Assembly (NCBI GenBank): GCA_018969885.1
Contig: JAGWXN010000160.1
Span: 1-7,699, forward strand
Length of the DNA: 7,699 nt
DNA from: Betaproteobacteria bacterium
Lineage (GTDB): Bacteria; Pseudomonadota; Gammaproteobacteria; Burkholderiales; Burkholderiaceae
Direction of reading: 5' to 3'
Under the pieces are notes generated by a model, which was not told where the DNA came from, ran no database searches, and saw only the letters and a list, made by a program, of their open reading frames with translations. Positions 1 through 6,617 of the stretch are shown here, one piece after another (position 1 is the first letter of the stretch; the number at the start of each line of letters is the position of its first letter). Position numbers and translations under genes: made by a program.

Positions 1-1
1 G

Positions 2-655
2 TGGGGTAATGAATCCGGAACAATTTCGGTTCCCCGCGGCACGCTCGAGCGATACCGGAGCTTTGATCTGCTGGATTCACTCGCGGTGAATGGGGCAAGC
101 GATCGCCAGCTCCAGACCGACCTGGTGAGCACGTGGTGGAATGGCGGATCGGTATGGTCGATGTTCGCCGGCGCGGGCGTGGGCAGGGTGTCAGTCGATT
201 CCATCACCGCCTCGGTCGGACCTTTTTCGACCACTTGGCGAGGTGGTCGATTCGACAGTGATCTGGTTCAGTCTCTTGCGCCGACGTTGGGGATTAGCGA
301 TGCGCTTGCGACCATCAATTATCAGACGCGGTTCATGCACGGTGGCGCAGGGGTGCGAGTGCCGCTTGGAAACTGGGCAATCCGCGGCGGCTACCAGTAT
401 TTTTCGATGCATCGGGAAGGAGTGGATGCATTCGTCAATGCGAGGTCGACCGACAACACGGTCTATCGCGTCAATCACACGCTGTTGGGGGAGGTCGCAT
501 ACCGGCTCGCGCCAGGCATGCGGGTGTTCGTGCGCGGCCAGGCGATGAGCAATCAGATGCTTTCGGAAATGCCGCTCCTTTATAACTCCCTGACGGCGCG
601 GCGCTTTAACGAACGCTACGGTATTTTGTCCGCAGGCGTCATGGCGAGCTTCTAG
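2..655 (+). CDS. Outer-membrane beta-barrel protein, C-terminal part (5' end outside window)
   Basis: The frame is open from base 2 to the TAG at 653-655, giving 217 residues with no start in view, so the gene begins upstream. A GTG at base 86 lies inside the frame, but the upstream codons also read as sensible protein, so I do not take it as the start. The residues show alternating polar/hydrophobic strands rich in Gly, Tyr, Trp and Arg (for example GGYQYFSM and RVFVRGQAM), and the chain ends in ASF. A C-terminal Phe closing the last strand is the usual signal recognised by the BAM complex in outer-membrane barrels. I infer an outer-membrane location and at least six strands in this part. 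The family and substrate are not recognised. The next gene, a WecA-type transferase almost touching it, suggests a role in a surface polysaccharide locus, but that is context only. Confidence 0.72.
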   Translation, partial: WGNESGTISVPRGTLERYRSFDLLDSLAVNGASDRQLQTDLVSTWWNGGSVWSMFAGAGVGRVSVDSITASVGPFSTTWRGGRFDSDLVQSLAPTLGISDALATINYQTRFMHGGAGVRVPLGNWAIRGGYQYFSMHREGVDAFVNARSTDNTVYRVNHTLLGEVAYRLAPGMRVFVRGQAMSNQMLSEMPLLYNSLTARRFNERYGILSAGVMASF

Positions 656-656
656 C

Positions 657-1853
657 GTGCAGACGATGACTGAACATCTGGCGCTCTTCGACAGCCTTCT
701 ACTGCCCACCCTGCTCGCGACGTTGCTCGGGACGGTGCTTGCGATCGGGTGGCTTATTGACCGCGCGCCAGGTCTGGGTCTGCTCGACCGCCCGGGGGGC
801 CGAAAGCATCACGCCAAGCCAACGCCTTTGGTTGGAGGTTTGGGCATCGGCTTCGGCCTGATCGTGATTTGGCTCCTCGTACCCGCGCTTCGTCCCGATC
901 CCTGGATCATTGCGGGGTTTGTGGCGCTGCTTGCGCTTGGGGCGGTCGATGATCACCGTGAGTTGCCCGCGCTCCAGAAACTTGGGATCGAACTGGTCGT
1001 TGTCGCGGGCTCTTTGGCAGGTGCTGGTGTTACGCTGGGCCACCTCGGAACGCTACTGCCCGGTATCGAAGTGCACCCGCTCTGGCTCGGTTGGCCTATT
1101 GCAATCTTTGGCGTGGCAAGCGTGCTGAACGCCCTCAACATGATTGATGGTGTCGACGGACTCTCGGGCGGCATTTCGTTTGCAGGTTTTGCCGCCCTCG
1201 CGGCCGCGGCTGGGCTGGCCGGTGATGGTGCGCTCATGCAGATGGCGCTGGTCCCCTGCGCAGCGGTGGCCGGGTTTCTGGGCTACAACTTACGTTTTCC
1301 CGGGCGCCCGGCGGCGCGCGTATTTCTGGGCGATGCGGGAAGCCTGTCGGTGGGCTTTCTTCTGGCGGTTTATGCAATTGTGGTCTGCCAGAACACCTCG
1401 GTTCCAGCCATCACAACCGTGTGGGCGGTGGCGTTGCCGCTCCTTGACGGTCTCACGGTGATCCAGCGGCGATCGGCGCGCGGAGTGAGTGTCACGCAAC
1501 CCGGGGCCGACCATCTCCATCATCTGCTGCGCGCCTGGGGCCTTGGCGCCACAGCGATCACCGCAACGGAAACGTTCCTTGCGCTGGCGTTCGCGGGGCT
1601 GGGCCTTGCACTCTGGCAGGGGGGCGCAGAGGAGTGGGTGAGCCTGTTTCTGCTGCTGCTTCTCGCGCTTGTGTTCCGTGCGGGGAGCGATCGAGCGTGG
1701 GAGGTGTTGCACGAGCGCAATGCCGCCTCCCGTTTGTCGATGGGGGTTGCTGATCAGGATGATGGCGCAGTCGCGCTGGCAGGAAGCGGGTCGCTGGATA
1801 CAGCGCCAGGGGCCGATCTGCCGGATGCGCGTTCGCGCACTGGTGACCGTTAG
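657..1853 (+). CDS. WecA/MraY-family polyprenyl-phosphate sugar-1-phosphate transferase
   Basis: Enzymes of this family move a sugar-1-phosphate from a UDP-sugar to undecaprenyl phosphate at the inner membrane, the first step in O-antigen, capsule, exopolysaccharide or common-antigen synthesis. All family signatures are present in 398 residues: the KHHAKPTPLVGG region (50-61), the Mg-binding Asp pair in GAVDDHRELPALQKL (D98, D99), NALNMIDGVDGLSGG (158-172, with D164 and D167), FLGDAGS (223-229) and the HLHH motif (286-289). About eleven hydrophobic helices run to residue 341. A 57-residue polar tail follows that the family does not need. The GTG at 657 has a weak GGCGAG 8 bases upstream; the ATG at 666 (three residues shorter) is an alternative. 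The gene starts 1 base after the barrel gene stops, so the two are probably co-transcribed. UDP-GlcNAc is the commonest donor in the family, but specificity cannot be read here. Confidence 0.93.
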   Translation: MQTMTEHLALFDSLLLPTLLATLLGTVLAIGWLIDRAPGLGLLDRPGGRKHHAKPTPLVGGLGIGFGLIVIWLLVPALRPDPWIIAGFVALLALGAVDDHRELPALQKLGIELVVVAGSLAGAGVTLGHLGTLLPGIEVHPLWLGWPIAIFGVASVLNALNMIDGVDGLSGGISFAGFAALAAAAGLAGDGALMQMALVPCAAVAGFLGYNLRFPGRPAARVFLGDAGSLSVGFLLAVYAIVVCQNTSVPAITTVWAVALPLLDGLTVIQRRSARGVSVTQPGADHLHHLLRAWGLGATAITATETFLALAFAGLGLALWQGGAEEWVSLFLLLLLALVFRAGSDRAWEVLHERNAASRLSMGVADQDDGAVALAGSGSLDTAPGADLPDARSRTGDR

Positions 1854-1928
1854 CGGGTAACACCGAGACCACCCTGTTTCTCGACCTCACGAACATCCGC
1901 CGGGGTCGCGTCTCCCGGCGGCCTTGAT

Positions 1929-1955
1929 CGCCGCGTGATAGCGCGGCGTTCCCTT
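1929..1955 (+). terminator. Possible hairpin terminator in convergent gap
   Basis: The inverted repeat CGCCGCG (1929-1935) / CGCGGCG (1942-1948) has a six-base loop, followed on the + strand by TTCCCTTC. The 7-bp GC stem sits 76 bases after the WecA-type gene stops. The T tract is poor, so this is a weak intrinsic-terminator candidate. It lies just beyond the stop of the opposing gene at 1958, but on the minus strand no T run follows. The remainder of the gap 1854-1957 shows nothing recognisable. Confidence 0.35.
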
Positions 1956-1957
1956 CG

Positions 1958-2638
1958 TTACTTAGTCTGACCCTTTGTCTGGGCTGCACCACCCGCAGGC
2001 GTAGCGGCGGGAGAGGTCGGTTGCGCCGCGGCGCTGCTTGCTCCCCCCTTCGATGCCCCCGCCCCAGCGCGCGCCGGGGTCGTTGGGGCCGGAGGCTGAG
2101 CGGCGGCCTGTGCCGCGGCCTGAGCGGCAGCAGCCTTGGCCGCTGCTGCGGCCGCTTCAGCGGCAGCCAGCGTTCTGCAGTCGGCCAGCATTTCGATCTT
2201 CTGTCCGGCGGCGATCAGACCTGCCTGCGCGGCGCAGAGAGATTTGAGCCGCGCGTTCCACTCCACCAGTTCGAGTGCCTTCTCAAAAAGCTGCCTCACC
2301 TCGGCGTCGGTACTGCCTTTGGTGAGCATACGCACTGCGCCCTGGGCCAGAGCACGCTCGGCTGAGGGAGGGCGGGTACGTGCAGCGGCTTCAATGTCCT
2401 CCAAAGCAACGCCGCTTGCCAGCGCTGCGCGGACCGCGTCAAGCTCATTGGCCTTGCGTTGCAGGCCCTGCATACGTTCGGTCATGCTCTCGATGGCCGC
2501 ACGGCCTGCTTCGAGTTCGTTGGACACGCTGGCGAGCGCAGCCTGATTGACGGAGGCCTTGTTCCACATCCACCAGGTGCCGCCAGCGCCTGCGACCGTG
2601 AGTAGCCCCAGCAGAATTTCAAGGATCAGCCGCTTCAT
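1958..2638 (-). CDS. Membrane-anchored protein with coiled-coil-like region and Ala/Pro-rich tail, function unknown
   Basis: I do not recognise this 226-residue protein as a named family. It begins with a short basic start (MKR) and one hydrophobic helix (about residues 4-25, ending TWWMW), most simply an inner-membrane anchor with the rest in the periplasm. Residues 28-130 are helical and charged, with heptad-like spacing around 38-72 that suggests a coiled coil. Two cysteines (C135, C154) could pair if the domain is periplasmic. From residue 157 the chain is almost pure Ala with a few Glu, Lys and Gln, then a Pro/Ala/Gly/Thr tail ending in KGQTK. The plan recalls TolA-like or cell-envelope spanning proteins, but no TolA C-terminal domain is present. 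The ATG at 2638-2636 is preceded by GGAG with 10 bases between. It lies 68 bases downstream of the Bug-type gene on the same strand, so it may be co-transcribed. Confidence 0.75.
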   Translation of the reverse strand: MKRLILEILLGLLTVAGAGGTWWMWNKASVNQAALASVSNELEAGRAAIESMTERMQGLQRKANELDAVRAALASGVALEDIEAAARTRPPSAERALAQGAVRMLTKGSTDAEVRQLFEKALELVEWNARLKSLCAAQAGLIAAGQKIEMLADCRTLAAAEAAAAAAKAAAAQAAAQAAAQPPAPTTPARAGAGASKGGASSAAAQPTSPAATPAGGAAQTKGQTK

Positions 2639-2706
2639 TCGGATTTATCTCCAGCAATAGCGGGGCGCACGCCAGCCAACTGGCTTAACGACTTAACCGC
2701 CAGGGA

Positions 2707-3729
2707 TTAATCGACCGTTGCACCCGATTCCTTGACGATCCGGGCCCACATCACGAGCTCCTCCCGAACAAGCTTTGCGAGCTGGTCGGGATTGCCTGGC
2801 CAGACCTCGGCACCCTGGCCAGCCAGGCGCTCGCCCAGATCGGATGCCGACAGCACCTGCGTGGAGATTGCGAGAATGCGGTCGATGATGGGTTTGGGTG
2901 TGCCCGCCGGGGCGAACAGCCCGTACCAGGAATTAGCGAAGAAGCCTGGAAGGCTTTCGGCGAGGGTGGGGACCTCCGGGGCAAGCGGGGTGCGCTTTTC
3001 GGTGGCTACACCGATGACGTTGAGCTTGCCGGACTTTACGAACGGCATGACGCCGGGAAAACTGCCGAAGGTGATGGGCACCTGGCCGCTCACGACGTCG
3101 GCCGCCGCCGCTGCAGCGCCGCGGTAGGGAATATGCACCAGGTGCAGACTCGCTGAGCTGTTCAGCATGACGCCAAGGAGATGGTTGAGCGTGCCATTGC
3201 CCGCCGAAGCGTAGTCGATCTTCCCGGGCCGCTGGCGGGCAAGTTCGATCAGCTCTTTGAGGCTTCGCGCTGGAAACGACGGGTTGGCCACCAGCAGATA
3301 GGGGGCGGTGGCCACCGTCATGATGGGCGAGAAGTCGGAGACGGGATCAAATCCGGGATTACGGTAGAGGGCAGGGTTGATGGTCTGCGCGCTCTGGGCT
3401 GTGAGGAGCAGCGTGTAGCCGTCCTTGGGCGCACGTGCAACATGCGCTGTACCGACGTTCCCGCCCGCGCCAGTGCGATTCTCGATGACCACCGACTGCC
3501 CAAACGCCGGGCCCAGACGCTGGGCGAACGCGCGGGCCACGGTGTCGTTGGCGCCGCCCGCAGCCTGCGGCACGACGATGACCACGGGCTTGGCGGGGTA
3601 GGTGTCCTGCGCCAAAGCGAGTGCCGGAAGCGTGCAGGCGAGGCCGGCGAGCAGGGTGGGCAAGGCGATGGCAGCAACTAGTCTGCCGGTTTTCATGGCC
3701 AGGAACAGGCAGCGCGTTGGAACACTCAT
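2707..3729 (-). CDS. Bug/TctC-family tripartite tricarboxylate transporter substrate-binding protein
   Basis: This 340-residue protein is a periplasmic solute-binding protein of the Bug type, which captures small carboxylates and related compounds for TctAB-type transporters or for signalling. Family hallmarks are YPAKPVVIVVPQAAGGAND (44-62), ENRTGAGGNVGT (83-94) with APKDGYTLLL (100-109), the DYASAGNGT loop (172-180), IPYRGAAAAAADVVSGQV (200-217) and WYGLFAPAGTP (268-278). A Sec signal peptide ends near ALALA-QD (cleavage about 40/41). The start at 3729 is chosen because GGAGAGG lies just upstream; a start at M12 would give a more usual signal peptide but has no ribosome-binding site. No tctA or tctB gene is in view, as is usual for the many orphan members in Burkholderiales. 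It follows yaeQ on the same strand after 52 bases. The ligand cannot be predicted. Confidence 0.95.
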   Translation of the reverse strand: MSVPTRCLFLAMKTGRLVAAIALPTLLAGLACTLPALALAQDTYPAKPVVIVVPQAAGGANDTVARAFAQRLGPAFGQSVVIENRTGAGGNVGTAHVARAPKDGYTLLLTAQSAQTINPALYRNPGFDPVSDFSPIMTVATAPYLLVANPSFPARSLKELIELARQRPGKIDYASAGNGTLNHLLGVMLNSSASLHLVHIPYRGAAAAAADVVSGQVPITFGSFPGVMPFVKSGKLNVIGVATEKRTPLAPEVPTLAESLPGFFANSWYGLFAPAGTPKPIIDRILAISTQVLSASDLGERLAGQGAEVWPGNPDQLAKLVREELVMWARIVKESGATVD

Positions 3730-3733
3730 GAGG

Positions 3734-3740
3734 CCTCTCC
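3734..3740 (-). promoter_or_regulatory. Ribosome-binding site of the Bug-type gene
   Basis: On the minus strand GGAGAGG ends four bases before the ATG at 3729. It is a strong Shine-Dalgarno match and decides in favour of the first start over the internal Met at codon 12, whose upstream bases (CCTGTTCCTGGCC) have no purine-rich site. Confidence 0.6.
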
Positions 3741-3762
3741 GATGGGGGATCGTGCTCGGCGA

Positions 3763-3768
3763 ATCATA
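3763..3768 (-). promoter_or_regulatory. Candidate -10 element upstream of the Bug-type gene
   Basis: In the 52-base gap after yaeQ the minus strand reads AGTATGATTCG. TATGAT differs from the sigma-70 -10 consensus at one base and lies about 33 bases before the start codon. No good -35 hexamer is found 16-18 bases further up, where the sequence reads about CTGCTT. If used, it would give the binding protein its own transcript apart from yaeQ. This is a weak, pattern-only call. Confidence 0.25.
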
Positions 3769-3781
3769 CTGAATGCAAGGC

Positions 3782-4342
3782 TTAAAGCAGTCGTGCGGGT
3801 TCGAGCGTGACGAGGTCGGTGCCGTTTCCCATCATCAGGGTACCGTCTTGAATCGTGGCCTGAAGCGACATGGAGCGTGCTGCAAATTTGCCGAGGGCTC
3901 GGGTCGCTTCAGCGGGCAGGTGCCAGATTTCGATCTTTGACTGGCGCGATAGCTTCGGTTCAAGGAGCGACCACCACACGTCGGTTGCGGCTGAGAACGC
4001 GTAGACGCAGACGCGGTCTGCGCGACTACTGGCCCGCGTGAGCGCGCGGTCATCGGGTTGGCCCACTTCGATCCACAAGCGTCGTCGGCCGGTGTAGTCG
4101 GTGAGCCGGAGATCCGGGTCGTCAGGGTCAGAGAGTCCAGCCCCGAACGCGAGTTCAGCGTCGCCCTCGCAAATCGTCTGGACCTGATGCGCATTCAGGG
4201 CAAATGCCGCGACCCGAACCATCATGCGCTCTTCGGTTTCGCTGGGGTGGCAGGCGATCGTGAGCTGATGTTGGGCGTAGTGACCATTCTCGATGTCGGA
4301 CACGTCGAGTTGGACTTTGTAGATCGTCGATTTCAGGGCCAT
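3782..4342 (-). CDS. yaeQ: YaeQ family protein
   Basis: The 186-residue product matches the YaeQ family in length (the E. coli protein is about 181) and in its diagnostic blocks: MALKSTIYKVQLDVSDIENG at the N-terminus, HPSETEERMMVR (32-43), LWIEVGQPDDR (89-99), the VWWS block (122-125) and SLQATIQDG (159-167). Structural work on the family describes a variant of the PD-(D/E)XK nuclease fold, but no nuclease activity or physiological role is firmly established; an early link to RfaH function in E. coli is doubtful. The protein is soluble and presumably cytoplasmic. The ATG at 4342 is chosen because family similarity begins exactly there and GAGGA sits 6 bases upstream. It is divergent from the EamA-type gene and is first of a possible minus-strand run with the Bug-type gene. 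Confidence 0.94.
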   Translation of the reverse strand: MALKSTIYKVQLDVSDIENGHYAQHQLTIACHPSETEERMMVRVAAFALNAHQVQTICEGDAELAFGAGLSDPDDPDLRLTDYTGRRRLWIEVGQPDDRALTRASSRADRVCVYAFSAATDVWWSLLEPKLSRQSKIEIWHLPAEATRALGKFAARSMSLQATIQDGTLMMGNGTDLVTLEPARLL

Positions 4343-4348
4343 CAGGCG

Positions 4349-4353
4349 TCCTC
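4349..4353 (-). promoter_or_regulatory. yaeQ: Ribosome-binding site fixing the yaeQ start
   Basis: GAGGA on the minus strand is followed by six bases and the ATG at 4342. It places the start 48 codons inside the longest open frame, in agreement with where conserved YaeQ sequence begins. Confidence 0.6.
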
Positions 4354-4376
4354 GCAATGATGCGATTGTCACATGG

Positions 4377-4389
4377 CGAGAGGGTCTCG
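4377..4389. other. Short inverted repeat in the yaeQ/eamA-type divergent region
   Basis: CGAGA-GGG-TCTCG forms a 5-bp inverted repeat with a three-base centre, 35 bases upstream of the yaeQ start. It could be an operator half-site pair or a chance small hairpin; only one copy is present in the 128-base region. Nothing else strong is seen in 4343-4470 apart from the -10-like hexamer near 4463. Confidence 0.2.
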
Positions 4390-4462
4390 GCGGGGATAGG
4401 ACGGCGAGCACGGCGAGGGCGGCCCCTGCGAGGCGTACCGGCGACGCGCAGTTCAGCGCGAG

Positions 4463-4468
4463 TATGAT
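4463..4468 (+). promoter_or_regulatory. Candidate -10 element immediately before the EamA-type gene
   Basis: TATGAT lies only 2 bases before the GTG at 4471 and 8 before the ATG at 4477. A -10 here would start transcription close to the ATG, giving a nearly leaderless message, which fits the absence of a clear Shine-Dalgarno sequence. No convincing -35 hexamer lies 16-18 bases upstream (GC-rich, about GGCGAC), so the call is weak. Confidence 0.25.
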
Positions 4469-4470
4469 CC

Positions 4471-5382
4471 GTGGCCATGTCGACAAACGACCTCACGCCG
4501 CCTGAGCGTCCGCCAAGCGATCATGCGGCGAACCGGCTGGGCATCCTGTTCATGGTCGTTTCGCTTGCCTGTTTTGTGATCAACGATGCGTTGATGAAGG
4601 CGCTGGGCGACTCGATGCCCCTTTGGCAAGCGATCTTCGTGCGCGCGGCGTTTTGCTCGATCTGGATCGTCATTGCATTGCAGGTGGCGGGCGTTCGCGT
4701 GCGACCACGCGAGCATGTTCGCCCCCTGGTCCTCGTCCGCGGGCTGATCGACTGCCTGGCCACCTTCACCTATCTGCTCTCTCTCATGCACATGCCGCTG
4801 GGGGATGCGATCGCCATCAATATGGCCTCGCCTCTGATGGTGACCGCACTTGCGGTGCTGGTGCTTCGCGAGCGTGTGGACAGGCTACGCTGGATGGCGA
4901 TTCTGGTGGGCTTTGGTGGCGTACTTTTGCTCGTGCAGCCATCGGGGGACGGGCTGAACCTGTATGGCTTGCTCTGCCTGCTCGCCACGCTCATGCATTC
5001 GATACGCGATCTGGTCACGCGCCGCATTGCCTACGGTGTGCCGTCGCTCGTGATCACGCTGGTTACATCGCTTACCATCATGGTGGTCTCGGGCCTGTTC
5101 TGCCTTGGCGCAGCATGGCAGCCCCTTGATCTGCGCTCAACGGCGCTGCTGGCGTCAGCAGCACTCTTTCTGACCGGCGGTTATTTTTTCGTGATCCGCA
5201 GCACCCGGATCGGCGAGTTGTCGGTGGTGGCCCCGTTTCGGTACAGTGGACTTCCTATCGCGTTGGTGCTCGGCTGGGCGGTATGGGGTGATCTGCCCAA
5301 TCTCACCGGCTGGACGGGCATCGCGCTTCTGATTGGTGCCGGGCTGTATCTGCTGTATCGCGAGCGGGAGGCTCGCCGCTAA
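4471..5382 (+). CDS. EamA/DMT-superfamily transporter
   Basis: The 303-residue product is an inner-membrane transporter of the drug/metabolite superfamily with two tandem EamA domains of five helices each. After a polar N-terminus (1-20), helices lie at about 22-43, 51-72, 86-106, 113-133 and 139-156 (first repeat), and 163-180, 192-214, 225-242, 250-272 and 280-296 (second repeat). Typical signatures are the short connector with Pro before the fourth helix (MASPLMVTALAVLVLRERV, 118-136), the RW...GFGGVLLL helix, and SVVAPFRYSGLPIALVLGW in the second half. The end is basic (YREREARR), in keeping with a cytoplasmic tail. Members export amino acids, metabolites or drugs; the substrate is not deducible. 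The start may be GTG 4471 or ATG 4477; neither has a clear ribosome-binding site. It is the first of three closely spaced genes, with the aminotransferase starting 3 bases after its stop. Confidence 0.93.
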   Translation: MAMSTNDLTPPERPPSDHAANRLGILFMVVSLACFVINDALMKALGDSMPLWQAIFVRAAFCSIWIVIALQVAGVRVRPREHVRPLVLVRGLIDCLATFTYLLSLMHMPLGDAIAINMASPLMVTALAVLVLRERVDRLRWMAILVGFGGVLLLVQPSGDGLNLYGLLCLLATLMHSIRDLVTRRIAYGVPSLVITLVTSLTIMVVSGLFCLGAAWQPLDLRSTALLASAALFLTGGYFFVIRSTRIGELSVVAPFRYSGLPIALVLGWAVWGDLPNLTGWTGIALLIGAGLYLLYREREARR

Positions 5383-5385
5383 CCC

Positions 5386-6612
5386 ATGAACACACCCGAG
5401 TCCTATCTTCTTCCCGCCTACCGCACGATCGGTGAGTCCCTGATTCGCGAACTGGCCAAGCTGATGAGCGTGCCAGGCATGGTGTCGCTTGCGGGGGGCT
5501 ATCCGGGGCCTGAGCTATTTGATCAAGAAGGACTCCGCGCGGCCGCCGACGAGGCGCTTGTCTCTTCCCCGGTGGCGTGTCTTCAGTACGGGCAGACCGA
5601 CGGCCTGCCGGCACTGCGAGCGGGGATCGCCGGCTGGATGGACGAAGCTGGGACGCAGTGCAGCGTTGACGATATTTTGGTCACCTCGGGTTCGCAGCAG
5701 GGCTTTGATCTGCTGGTGCGTACGCTGCTTCGTCCGGGCGACGTGGCGCTGGTCGAGCGACCCACCTACACGGGGCCGCTTCGACTGCTGAAAATCGCCG
5801 AGGTGACGACGCGCACGGTGGGGGTCGATCACAACGGGCTCGATGTGGATGAGCTTGAGGCCATCCTTCGCGAGGCCGCGAACGGTCATCAGCCGCGGCC
5901 CAAACTGCTCTATGTCGTGCCCACGTTTGCGAACCCGAGCGGCGCCACCATGCCCCTTGCGCGGCGGCTTCGTCTGCTCGAACTCGCCGTACAGTTCGGC
6001 GTCGTCGTGGTGGAAGACGATCCCTATGGGCGCTTACGCTTTCACGGCAACCCGCAGCCTCAACTCCTAAGTCTGGTTGATCAGGTGCCTGGGGCTCGTG
6101 ATTGGGTGGTGCATCTGGGCAGCTTTTCCAAGGTGATTGCGCCCGGGCTTCGAACCGGATGGCTGATTGCGGCGCCGGCGATTCGTCGCGCCTGCCTGAT
6201 CGCCAAGCAGCTTGATGATCTGTCCAATCCCGGCTTCACCCAGATGACCGTGGCCCGCTACCTGGAGGCGGGACGGCTGCGGGCGCACCTGCCCGTCATC
6301 CTTGGAGCGTATCGCGAGCGGGCGCAGGCCATGCGGGAGGCGATTGCTGCGCATCTGTCGGCGCGGGTCGAGGTGAATGTCCCGGAGGGCGGCATGTTCA
6401 TGTGGGGACGGATCCGAAGCGGAGCCAGTGCCCGCGACCTGCTCAAGCACGCCATCGACGAGAAGGTCACGTTCGTGGCGGGCGACATTTATTACGCCGA
6501 CCAGACCGATCCCGCCACCCTGCGGCTGTCGTTTTCCACGCCCACGCCCGACCAGATCCGAACCGGTGTTGCACGCATCGGTCAGGCGCTGGATCGTCTT
6601 GGTCCTGCGTGA
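5386..6612 (+). CDS. PLP-dependent class I/II aminotransferase (LysN/MocR-catalytic type)
   Basis: This 408-residue cytosolic fold-type I enzyme should transfer an amino group between an amino acid and a 2-oxo acid. Visible elements are VSLAGGYPGPELF (33-45), LQYGQTDGLPALR (66-78), TSGSQQGFDLL (100-110), the stacking Tyr in ERPTYTG (124-130), FANPSG with N183, VVEDDPYG with D211 and Y214, SFSKVIAPGLRTGW with the Schiff-base Lys K249 and phosphate-binding R257, and LRLSFS with the substrate-carboxylate Arg R380. It resembles the catalytic half of MocR regulators and 2-aminoadipate aminotransferase LysN, but lacks the N-terminal GntR winged helix, so it is an enzyme and not a regulator. GGGAGG lies 14 bases upstream of the ATG, a somewhat long spacing, inside the end of the transporter gene. 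Tight packing between two transporters implies a shared pathway. The amino acid substrate is unknown; aromatic, branched-chain and 2-aminoadipate are all possible. Confidence 0.93.
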   Translation: MNTPESYLLPAYRTIGESLIRELAKLMSVPGMVSLAGGYPGPELFDQEGLRAAADEALVSSPVACLQYGQTDGLPALRAGIAGWMDEAGTQCSVDDILVTSGSQQGFDLLVRTLLRPGDVALVERPTYTGPLRLLKIAEVTTRTVGVDHNGLDVDELEAILREAANGHQPRPKLLYVVPTFANPSGATMPLARRLRLLELAVQFGVVVVEDDPYGRLRFHGNPQPQLLSLVDQVPGARDWVVHLGSFSKVIAPGLRTGWLIAAPAIRRACLIAKQLDDLSNPGFTQMTVARYLEAGRLRAHLPVILGAYRERAQAMREAIAAHLSARVEVNVPEGGMFMWGRIRSGASARDLLKHAIDEKVTFVAGDIYYADQTDPATLRLSFSTPTPDQIRTGVARIGQALDRLGPA

Positions 6613-6617
6613 CCCGA

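Noticed and set aside
191..709. 172-codon minus-strand frame opposite the barrel gene
   Set aside because: It is a shadow of the + strand barrel frame, which is open from the window edge and ends in the expected aromatic residue; no family features are seen.
2101..2175. GC-rich repetitive stretch that could be taken for a tandem repeat or CRISPR-like array
   Set aside because: It encodes the poly-Ala part of the anchored protein; the repeats are codon-level, irregular and without spacers.
2021..2546. + strand frames opposite the Ala-rich protein gene
   Set aside because: They arise from the GCN-rich minus-strand codons. I keep the minus-strand reading because it has a start with GGAG, an N-terminal membrane helix and a sensible helical domain.
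2671..2684. Hairpin after the Bug-type gene as an intrinsic terminator
   Set aside because: The stem is only 5 bp and no T tract follows it on the minus strand.
3631..3660. Possible lipobox (GLAC) in the Bug-type signal peptide
   Set aside because: The residue at -3 is Gly, not Leu/Val/Ile, and a good Sec cleavage site (ALALA) follows eight residues later.
3181..3681. 166-codon + strand frame opposite the Bug-type gene
   Set aside because: It is antisense to a strongly recognised family, without motifs or a plausible ribosome-binding site.
4343..4486. N-terminal extension of the yaeQ frame with a hydrophobic stretch
   Set aside because: It lies in the divergent intergenic region, overlaps the start of the transporter gene, has no family similarity, and a better start with a ribosome-binding site exists at 4342.
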